The notes below the pieces were generated by a model. That model was not told where the DNA came from. It searched no databases and saw only the letters and a program-made list of their open reading frames with translations. DNA of 64,000 nt from assembly GCA_014526335.1 (NCBI GenBank), contig JACTAT010000114.1:289659-353658 (forward strand), given 5' to 3'. Source of the DNA: Chrysaora quinquecirrha. Lineage: Eukaryota; Cnidaria; Scyphozoa; Semaeostomeae; Pelagiidae. Numbering within the stretch: position 1 is the first letter of the stretch; every line of letters begins with the position of its first letter. Positions 11,915-23,900 of this stretch are shown piece by piece. Position numbers and translations under genes: made by a program.

Positions 11915-14900
11915 GAATTAGTTAGTTAGTTAGTTAGCTAGTTAGTTAGATAGTTGGTTAGTTAGTGAGTTAGTTAGTTATTTAGTTAGTTAGTTAGTTA
12001 GTTAGCTAGTTATTTAGATAGTTAGTTAGTTAGTTAGTTAGTTAGAAAGATAGATAGTTAGTAAGCATAGCTTGTAAGTAAATTTAGATAGCTAGCTTAT
12101 ATATTTTTGAATTGAGGAGGGGGGCTTCCGGCTAGTATATCTGTATGACTGTTGTCTCAATAATTTGGTTATGATTGTAGTTTCTATTATTTCACAGTCC
12201 GTTTACTAGCGACTAGGGCCATAACCTTCAAATTTCATGGCTCTTCACGTCATGTAGGATTTATTGGTATCTTGATTTTATACTGTACTCGCACCGTCAT
12301 CATTTTTTGACGTATCCATAAGCATTAAATGTCAAACGTCAGAATAATGGTACAGCATACCTGAATCGTTGATTATAGTCACTTTGGCAACACTTGGATC
12401 TCCAAGAGATGTTGAACTACTCGGTGATTTCAGAATAACAAAGAAATATCTCTCGTCTGCAGCGCCATTTTCATTTGCATCTTCAATAGGAATTCGTATT
12501 GTATTACAATACTCATGCTCCATAAATGCCTGGAAAGATAGAGATTAAGAGATTGATAACCTTAGATCAAGTCAATCAATGCTGATGTTGCGTCTGTCTG
12601 GTCGTTTCCACTATATAAAATTGTAGTATAGTCTAATTACCTGCGCTTGCTTAGGACATAACGGTTGAGCGGTAAATCAATTTGTTTGACAAGCAATTTT
12701 CAGACCTTTGACGAACAATGTTTATCGTTATGGCAGGGCCTAAGTGTCCCAAGAAATGGATTGAACTGTCCCTTAAAGTTCATACAGTAAGTGTGTCCAC
12801 TACTTAAAAATCGGCACTCATAAGAGAATTTGCAGTGGCATTAAAGACACTTGTGTATCGTATTATATTGCAATACTCATGCTCCATAAATGCCTAAAAA
12901 GATAGATATTACATGATTTATAAGCTTAGACCAGCATGATTAATGCAGATGTTGCAATTGTCAGTAGCCTACTCTAAAGATCGTGCCTCGAACCTACAAC
13001 ATTTTCGTTGCGATTCCTTCCGTTGCAACTAACGCTAGCCACCACACCAGAGAGATACGTGGTATCGAATTTTACAGGTCTACGAAAATATACAGAGAGA
13101 TTCCAGGGAGGAATCATAAATCTTTCACCTACCAGATTTCCTTCAGTATGTGTGTAATCTTGTCCCTGCTTTGCAGTTCCATCTCGAGTCTCAAACCAAA
13201 CACTAGAAGCTGATCCCAACTCTATCAGACTAAGACGAGCCCCCGCTTTTCGTATATCAGACATTTCAACATCTGCATCGCAATTAGAATCCTTTCTTGA
13301 GTTGTTATTTGCGACCAGGACGGTACGCGACGGGGGTTTCTCCTCTACAGTTTTCAAACCATGAAAACCAGAATCTGAGTGTGTTAGGCTTCGATGGTGA
13401 GGCCATTCTTGAAAATTTTCTTCAAATTCATCGACAGTCGATATGCATGTTTTCTGGCTGGTTACACTATCAGCTGATGATTGTCCTCTGTCTACCAATG
13501 TGTGGGGCTTCGGACCAGAAGCAGGCAGCTAGAATAGAAAAGATACACGCTTTTATGGATACCTGGCTTCGATTGCAGCCTGCCTGTTTTTATTTACTCG
13601 AAGCGATTTTTACCTAACTAAGCAACCCCTACCCTTCTCGAGAACATGCTTTAAAAGGGTTTCCGGGCAAGGGCCTCAGGCTGGTGAACGTTGCTTGTGC
13701 GTATCTAAGATAGTTTCAGAGATGGAATAAACTTTTGACCCAAATTTCAGCCTGGTGTTTCTTATAAAGGTTGTTCTTATAAAAAAAGTTAAAATTTATT
13801 TGTTAAAAGTTATTAGTCAAACGTGAAATAAGTCTGCTTATCAACTTTGAAGAACAAAAAACATAGCTTACAATTAATCCAGAAGCTGAAGCCTTTTTTG
13901 CTGCCTCGACGATATGGCTAAAACCAATCACCTTTTTCCTGTAAAAAATTAAGTCAACAAATTCACGGAATTAGAAGTGAATAAAGTCTTGAAGAACTGT
14001 CAATAAATGGTCTTTTGAGCAGAAATACCGGAGTTTTCGCTTCCCGAAAATCCTAGAAAAACTCTGAGAAAATTAATAGTCCCTTTTTAAGGAAATTATA
14101 GGACGCCCTTTCCAAATGATGGCATTTCTTAGACAGCTTTGTGCCTCAAACGGTTTCCACAGCCATTTCGAACTCCATTCCAACTTATAGCCCACTTTTT
14201 AGAATAAAAATGAACTCTCCAAATCGTGCGAAAACTGGCAAATATTCTACTGTTTATCGGGCAAGTTAGACCAGTTTCCTCTTGGTTCCGTTCTTTACCG
14301 TTTCCCTGCGGAAGGCGTTCTCGTTACAACTCTTATAGATAAACGTAAAGATAAACGATTTGTCTAGTTTCTTTATTTCATTACCTTCTTTTCAGATGAT
14401 AAAGAACACTGATTCTCAATTCTCTGGAGCGTTGTACAACTGAGTAGCTGGCTGATGAAAATGCGAAGGAGCCAAGCAAAGATTCTACAAAGAAAAGCAA
14501 AGGTAAAGCCCTGGCCAAACAATCAAACATTGCTCGTCAAACATTTGAGAAACACAATTTGCTTGTTCAACACAATGTTTGACCGTTGGGCCACATCACA
14601 AAACACTGCCTGTCAAACATTTTTCCTTGATACAAGCATAGAATGTTTTTGAAGTTTTTCAAAAACATTGCTCAAGGAATCCTGCATGTCAAGCAATGTT
14701 TGCGACGTGGCAAAACACTCAAACATTACTTGTAAAGCAAAATCTCAAATGTTTGACCAACAATGTTTGATCGTTTTGCCAGGGCCTAACAGAAATAGTT
14801 TCACTTTAACGAAAGATACAGGGGATGTACTCGATAAACCTATGAGTGAAACTGGAGTCGGTCCCAGAGCTTGTTTTATTAGGAACAATAAAAATAATCA

Positions 14901-17900
14901 ACAAAGACAAACTCAGAAATCGATTATTGTAAAATGCAGTTGCGATGGAAATCGATCTCGATGATGGAATTGCTGTATTGCTGCATTCAAGTTCAAAGTG
15001 TAATTAGCACCCCCCCCCCTTCTCGACTAGGCCCCCTTGTCAACTCACTCGAGTTTCGACAACGGCAACATTTCTTTTGGAAAATTCTTGACTGAAATGG
15101 AAGGGAAATTATAAGCATTCAACAGAACATTTTTATATAAGTCCCCCTCCAGTTAGGCCGATCCAAAAGTTGTCCCAAGTTTATATAAGTCTCTGTGGGG
15201 GTTTATCGAGGACTAACGGTTGTGTTGTTCAGTAAAGTTCTGACTCTGAGAGAGAACATACCTTGATCTGTATTTGCATTATGTGTACCAGCATCACATT
15301 TCTGAGCATCTTCTTTCAATGCCTGCCCTACGATATCAGACTTTGCTTCCGTTGGTACATGCTTGCCGTTGATGAGCGATCGTATTGCGGCATGCCGAAA
15401 CCTGCAGAAGAACATAAAAGTGGTTCAAACATATCTACGACTGACAGTACTCATTACAAGATAACCACAATAGGGTTCTTGCTTTTCCTAATGAATACCT
15501 CACTACAAGAATGCACAATTACTAATTTAAATTGATTTGGAGACGGCAAGGTCTGCGTTTCACGAGCTTGGACTCGCGAGGAGAGCCTTGGGCTGTATGA
15601 CTTGGAGAGTTACTTACTCGGCGACTTCACTGAGGCTTATATCTCAGTAGAAACGTCGTTGGCTCTTTGGTCATGCCGTCCAGGTTCGAATCCCATCTTA
15701 TTGTGGTATGGTATGGCAAAAGAAGCTACTGTATAGAAAAAGTGTTCGTACACCTCTGACTAGCTTACTACATGAATCGTATTATCGCTATTGAATTGAA
15801 TTGCTGGACGCTCAAACTAACTGAAGCGAACAAAAACAACATCAATTCAATTCAATTCAATGTGAGCGAAAGCTAGGGACTTGGGAAGTAATTTTAACCT
15901 TGGACTACCAAACCGAAATTCTTTTGGCTACCTTTCTGTATCCTGCGCTATCCTGATTGGTTTTCAAAACACAATATCAATCCAGCTTCATATTTCTGGT
16001 TGGCACATTTTGATTCACATTTCGTTATGGTAGACTATTCTGGCCTATTCCTAATATTAAAACTCTGAGGAGTTTCAAATAAACAGGCTTATAGTATCTT
16101 AAAAAAGGCATTTTAAATATTGTAAAAGAATGATGAAGGCGAATATTTTACCTTGCACGAGCTAGACTTTTGTTTTCAGTTGGTTCCATGTAATGTTTTA
16201 TTCCTTCTACAATATCCTTAGCAGTTGTGTTCTTCGTCGTCTCATGATCTTTAACATAACTGACAATATTTCTAAAGAAGAAAGCAAATAAGAAATGAAA
16301 ATAGAACGCAGCGAACAGAGTGTTGCGAGTGAGTGAGTCTTACAAATAGCTACAATCGTTGCCGAAAATTTTGAGGGTGCTACGTCTATAAGTAGCTATG
16401 TTCTGCCTTTAAAATCCCGATTCCAATAGAATATTATTCGATAACAAAACCATCCTCTCCCTGATTTTATGTCTGATGTCAATGACAACATCAATTTTGC
16501 CAACATTGAACCGGGGGAGGGAGGGTATGCGTCTTTGCAGCGGTAAAACGAAAAAAATTCAAAGTGCCCCAGCCTTTTTGCAGGGATTGTAGCTATAAGC
16601 CAACGCGATTTGGAGATATTCTTTTGATATTGGAGGCAAAGGTATTTTGACTCTTTTCAGGGATTCAGCTCATGGCCCTGTGCTCCACACTTAATGATAG
16701 AAAATTATCTTTTGCTCTTTGCTCCGGGATTGATTTTTCCGCGCTATACTTTCAATACCTAAGGAAGATGAAAGTGCTCTTGGGACTCCATGCATTAGGA
16801 AAAAAGGCAGTGCGGTAGATTAACAGATCATGTGTATACGACATACCGTATTTTAGACTTTGATTCACTGATTTTCCTCATTCTAAGTCCACTGCAAAGA
16901 AAAAAATGCTTGTCATTCAAGCCACAAAACTCTAGTTTACGGAATGGAAAGGGGCACTGAAATTTAGGGGGCCAAAATCTACTTTCTACAGACAACTCTA
17001 CTGGTCATTGTGATATTTCCTTTGACTAGCTAACTGCAGTGTGGCCTCTGTGATCTCGTATGCGTTGATATTAAAGAACACCGGAATGGGGTAGGGATAT
17101 AACCAAACCTGAACCAAACAAGCAAACTCCCGATATTGCTTCTCGATTTATCTCGATTACCGACCATTTCTTAGTTTGGATTGCAGATCTCATTGACGCT
17201 CTTGGTATGCTTGACTGGGTAATAGAAAAGGTCTCTGCGTTAATGTGCCAAAAAGCTAGCGCATCAAGACTTGGAACCGCAGGAGTACAGTTAGGATATT
17301 AAAAGGGAGGTCAATTAACAGCACAAGAATTTATGTTATCAAAGAATAACTAGGGAAACTTTCTCCAAACAAACCTTGGTTTTTATTGTCCTCTCAGTTC
17401 GTTAACATATGCAAAAGGATTGTTCAATAAGAGATTTTCAGAGGGGCCTTGGGCTTTTGCTCCCCTTCCATCTACGTCTCCCTTTCCCCTTCCATCTACG
17501 TCTCTCCTTTCCCCTTCCATCTACGTCTCTCCTTTCCCCTTCCATCTACGTCTCTCCTTTCCCCTTCCATCTACGTCTCTCCTTTCCCCTTCCATATACG
17601 TCTCTCCTTTCCCCGTCCATCTACGTCTCTCCATTCCCCTTCCATATACGTCTCTCCTTATAAAAAAAGAGTCAAAAACAACGCACCTCAAGTTTCTATG
17701 GCTGATCTTACGCCCTGGTGATGTCGATGTAACCTCGGTGTCGAAATTGAAGGAGCCTCGTCCACTTGCAGGCTGCACACCAATGATATGAGACTACAGG
17801 AAAAGAAATGAATATATAAGAAATCACACCCTGATTTAACCTTGCGACCCTGGAAAAAGTAATAGTAATACTTTTAAATTCAGGGGGTAAACTAAGGCAC

Positions 17901-20900
17901 TTACTCGAAGAAATATCGTACTAGACGCTATACGTAGACTCACTACATAAGTCCCACTACTTTGCTCGATGTTGTTGTTGTTGTTTTCTACAATCGCTCA
18001 GTGTGGAGTGACAAATAAGGGGAGCGAAAACTAGAGACCCATGTCGTGAGTCTACGCTAGACACCAAAATCAGTTTCAGCGATCTCGATTTGGTGTTTGT
18101 CTCGTTTTCATGAGAATGAAACATGTCTGATAGTCTGGGTTGATAGTTGTTTAACAGCGTTTAGATTATTATTCATGTATGACAAAGGGTAGGCATATAA
18201 GATTTTAGTAAATAACTGAGAAAATAAAAAGAAGAAATGAACAGTCAATAAATGTTGACTTCGTTCTGGAAACCAACAGTTTCAATGATAAAAATAACAG
18301 TGATACTTAAGAAACTACTCTTTTTAAGACCAGCCTACTTCTATTGAATATGCAACACTCGTAATGTTAAATATGTTAACAATAAAAGATGAAAAATTGA
18401 TATAACAATTCACTCAGCAAGGGTATAAGCCTTCTGTTGTTATTCCAACCCACGTTAAACTGTTTAAGAGTGTTCATTTCCATTTTAAAATAAAGTTTCT
18501 CTGTGAATTGCTGTGAGATAAGGTTGCAAACCAAAGAATGGATATGCTTTAAAGATATACGAAATTAACAAACATAATTTGTTACAGACATGCAAAAACA
18601 CGGAACAGAACGAAAGTAATCTAAAGCATGGACCAAAGCAGTCTAACAGAAGGACCTAAAAAGGACAAAGAAAGAAAAGAACGGAACAGGATCGTTTTTC
18701 AGCACACAAAAATGAACCCATAAGCACGGAACAGAACTGCCTGTAAGCGCAGAAAGAATAGACAAATAGCCCTTAACCCAAAAGCAGAATTTCTATTCTA
18801 ACCAATGGAACATGACAATAGCAGAACAGAACAGCCTGTGAAACGCAAAAGAAGAGAGGAATGACAGTTTAATAGGCATTGAAAAAAATAACCTTTAGTC
18901 AAAAGCAGAATAGTGCAAAGAGGACAGGATAGCTCCACGGTCAGGAAACATTACAATCACGGTCATTGGCCGGAGGAAGGCCAGTTAGAACCGCAAATAG
19001 GGAATCTCATGCTCATGCGTAACCAAAGATACGCCTGTTTTCACTGTTAAGCGAGAAAGGTTTGCAACTGGACGAATTTTTGTCTGGGGGAGGTTGAATA
19101 CTCCGCTAGGCTCTGGACTATTCAACCCCTTAGACATGCAGGATCGTGACCCATACATAGCAAAATTTAGTTGTACGAAGAAGAGAATAAAGTTAAACAC
19201 TGGAGGATAGCCCCTAACACAGAGTTGAATTGAATTACCTCTATTATAGAGCAGAACAGGTCCGTAATACAGCGAGGACAAATTGTTCCTAAAAGCAACA
19301 GTGCTGCAATATGCATAAAGAAGCCTAGCTCTGAGGGGGTGATAGGTGTTTTTGTAGCAAGAGAGCAAGGCCTAAAACGGGCAGGGAGTATGCAGGCATT
19401 AGTAGAAAGCACAGGAGCTTGGGAGCAGTGAGCAAGCAGATTTCTGGAGAGGAGACTACTCAGAGCACAAGAGGTTAATTCTGACGGGAGCAGGGTCCTT
19501 GTTGAGAAGAGAGAAAGAAAGCAACTACCTCCCTATCAGAGAGCCTTGATTCAAAGCAAGATGAAAATTTCTAGTCTCTTCGGTTTCTTGGTAACTGAAA
19601 GTTCGCAGGTTGTAATATACAGAGGGCAGAGCAGTGCAGCTGACGAATTATAGCAGCAAACATCGAAAGCAAAGAACAGTTATGGGTAATTAATACTCTT
19701 CTAAAATCTAAATAATTCAGGACTGAATGCTATGGTTCCATGGGAAAACAGACACGCCCTAACATATGGAACGGAGAGTATTGTAAAACTCCAACAAGCA
19801 GCTGAAAGACCTAAAACAACAAATAAGCAATTCCACTAAAGTTCGACTTTCATCGAGCAATAGAATTGAATTGTGAAATAGAAAAAGTTTTATTTTAGGT
19901 TAATTACGCAAATGCATGAACTAACTCTACAGCTGGTTAGCTAAAAGTACAATTTCATTTCGTAGTTCATGCTTAGCTCTTGTCAAAAACGATGGGATAA
20001 TAAGTCTAAGTTATTAACCAAGTCAAAGAAAGCGTAATATAAGGAAGGACTGACTAATTGATTCATAGGTAGGAACCATGTGTATTTTAAGAGGGTTTTC
20101 TGGAATTGTTCACAGTTGAAGAAGATTAGTCAAAAGGGGATCAGAATTCAACAGGCAGTAACGGCTTTGCTTTCACTAGTTTTGCTCACCAAAACAAGTT
20201 GCTACCAGGGTTGCTACTGAGTTGCTACGGAGCAAGAACAAATCATTACGCTGTGCAATATCAATTAAGGGAGGGCATAGAAATACATTGGAAATCCTTC
20301 TATTTTAATGGAAATCTCGTACATCTTTTTGAAGAATGAAATGCCCCTCGACTTGTTTGACACGAGCTCTTGTGTGAATGAGAGGTTCTACCGTGTAGCT
20401 ATAAACCCAAGATCGAGCATATAATCAAAATTAATTAATATATCCTCAGTCTGGCGTTCAATTCGATAAATTTTTTTCTATGTGGGATTTTCTAGTAGGT
20501 ATTGTCTCAAAATGACGAAAAGCAAAGCTTCTTGACCATCAGACAGTTATCACCTGCGGTGCTCTATTTGATCAGATGCGGCATAAGAGTAGTTCAGTTT
20601 TATGATATTCAAAGTTCAATTCTTTTCATAAATCTCCTGGCAGGTACCTTTGTTCATTTTCAACCACATAAACATCTGCAAGCAGCCAATACCACGAAAA
20701 ACAACATACTAAAACATGGAATACAGTGCCAACATCAGACGCCTTGATCAAAACAAGAAATGCACAAAAACCCGGAACACAATCTGGAGCAGATCAGTCC
20801 CATAAAATGTGTACATGATAAGCGACTAACCAGTGGCGTCACCACGGGGTGGACTGGGGTGGACATGTCCACCCCAGTTCTCTCAGACATCGATTTTCCA

Positions 20901-23900
20901 ATTTTTCGAAATCCGTAATAATATTCACTGGGGGGCTTAAGATTTTCAGCAAAATTGGAATGAGCTCACTTCTCCCGACATTGTATGCATTGGTGAAAAT
21001 CAGCGCAACTTTACCAGTCACAGTGGCATCGTGTGAAACATCGCATGATTTTGTGCTGTTAGAAATAAAAAGACTGCCACAAAAATATGGTCTTTAATTT
21101 TTGAATGCAGTAAATTCCAAAAATTTTTCGTTGTCGTCGTTGTTATATCTGTAAGGGGGATAATTTTTGCAAGTTAGTAGTAAATAGTTGATCTTAGCTT
21201 GTTTCTATTTCATCTTAGGATGATTTAGAATGGGCGTTGGCCACCTTTTCCGAGCGTTTGAAGGGCGTGGCCCCAAAGATTTTTCCCGGGGGCTACGCCC
21301 CCAAACCCCCGAGAGTTTTTGTCCACCCCAGTATTTTTAGTCTAGGAACGCCACTGGACTAACCAGCAGAAATGGAAATATTCTGCAAACCCACAAGCGC
21401 TCCTTGACTTCAAGCAGTCATCTTAGCTTGATGTACTCCAAGAATGATTTGATCAAATAAAACCAACAAACAAGCGTATTGTGATAGTGACAGTGATTCA
21501 CCCACCAACCAGAACGAGAACGCATTGACAAACACTATCGGGAAACAGCGCTCCCTTCTCAAAAACTAGAGCGTATCCGCTATCTACCGAAGTGCTACAG
21601 AAAATAACTTCTCAATATAAATATTTTCTTCCTATTGACTATGCTTCAAAGAGTTCTTTTCTATTGTCTACACTTCTAGTAGACTAGTTTTACCAAGTTC
21701 TCTCTTGAAATTACGAAGCTCCTAATGAAAGTGTTTCTTTGAGTGAGGAAGGGATATACTACACACCTAAAGCAGCTTATATGCAAAGATCTCTAGCTTC
21801 TGTCATGGTCCGCTCGCTCTTTTATGAGCGAGTAGTTATCCCGTAGTTATACACCGAAGTACAGTGATTTAAGTTCGGATTGCACAGGGCGAGACACGGT
21901 ATAATGGTTCGAGAATGCTCTGGCCAGCAAACAAAAGCCATTAGTTATCTGAATGAGTACTACATTGTAAGACTGGAAACACCATTAAAGCTCCTTGCAC
22001 CTCAAATGCTTTCTCAGAATTTCGCACATGCTCTGCTGCTACAAAGGCGATATAAAAGCGACCAGAAAGATAAAGGCGATTAACCAATGGTCCATTACTC
22101 TGTTGGTCATGTTCGTTAGTTCGAGGGGCATTTGACGTAAATATTTCTTCGAAAAATAATTGAATTTCTCGTAAGGGTATGCTGATTTCCAAGGCATGAA
22201 TTGCCCGTCTCGATGTGCTGTTGCGTCGTGGTGTCATCCAGCTGACTCGTGGTGTAAGGAGTTCAGTGTAATCAGGGTTCGAGCCCAGACCCGGTAGCAC
22301 CACGGCCAGAATCAAGGTCTCGATTAGTTAACCTACTACTGAGATCCTAGCGACTGGGGCTAAGAAACCATTTCACCTTCACCTTTCACCGTCTCAATAG
22401 TTTTATCTATTAACTCGGTATGCTACATCCATGCAGGATAACGAAATTGTATGCTTATAAAGCACCGATTTTTCTCGATTTTCATTAATTTCCCGCGGCA
22501 ATTCTTTTCAAAAAGAATTTTCTTTAGACTAAAAGGAAACCGTGTACATGAAACTCGAACTTTTTCAAAATAATTTTCCATTGATCATTTCTGTTAATTC
22601 CGCTAGCTAATTTCTCCATAGTAAAAATTCAGCTTTCTCTGTTTAACGGAGCAATAAAACGAATCGATTCTATGTCGCATCTGTTCAAACATTTTCAATC
22701 TTTTTAAAACAATTTCCACTTTTGTTGGCAAATTTTAATCAAATTTGTTTGATTTCTTCCTATGAATAATGAGTTAAATTTGCTTTCTGAAACAACGAAA
22801 AAGAGACTCTTTATTTTTACTCTTATTTTTTTCTTTAATATATTCATTAATTTTTCTCTGTATACTTAGCAGAAAATGAACGAATCGGAGATTAATTTTT
22901 AGCTAATTTCAATTTCCCGAGTTTTTCTTACTCATAAGAGCGGCAAGGCTTACATGCGATGATTGCTAATTAATATGCAGGTACCCATGCCTTAAACGGC
23001 TTGAAAATGCCTTGTCAACCAACAAGAGTATTAGCAATGGACATTTCACTCTTCGAAAACGTGAACTAGATTCCCACCGAAACAAAAAGATTTCTAAGGG
23101 ATTTCCTTGAAACCAATGAAACTAACGGCAGCATGTACGTTATTTCCAGAAGCGAAGACCCCTCCGGTATTATGCCCCCTAGAAAATTGTGCTTAAAACC
23201 CCCCCAAACAATCACCCTGACCCTCAATAATTGCAACCACTGGTTCTGTATGTACACAGCCGAAATCTGATGAAACTGTATTAGGGTATCTGAGGGTAAC
23301 TTAACTAATGCCAGACCACACCCTATTGCCCCTCTAGTTTTGGGACCTGTCTCATACTATATGCTTAGTATGCTTCTCATTGGGGTAATCTGGGAACCTC
23401 CTCCTCCAGGGCCAATTCTTTGGCAACATCTCATTCACTCGGAACAGTAAAGTTCACGTTAACTGTAAAGCTATTAATATTGCAATGCGGACCAAGCTGG
23501 TGGTGCTGTCCTTATCACTAAGTAAATGGTTATTTGTGAAATGTCATAAATATTAAGAGTTATTCAAGTTGAATAGGCATTTTATAAATATGTAAACAGG
23601 AACTCGTTGATTTTAAGTTCCATCAGTATATCTCAGGTGTTTTGGAAAGCCTATAGCAGGTAGCTGCTTGTTAAATAATGCATTTGGGTGTGTCTAGTAA
23701 TGAGAAATCTAGCGGGTTGTCTATTCAAAACTCAGACTTAACAAGGAAAAACTACTAAATAGCTCAATAATTAGACAGAACAATAGTTTAGAGGTGCAAT
23801 CTGAAAAGAGAAGCATTGACAAACTTAAAGAACTTGTTCATCCACATCTGCAAATCTAGACATAAGGGGATAGCTTTGGGGGCTCAGGGGTCATTAAGAC

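Noticed and set aside
17409..17791. Overlapping Pro/Ser/Leu-rich ORFs on both strands
   Set aside because: All come from the 25-bp minisatellite; only the minus-strand part 17793-17687 is a real NCX exon.
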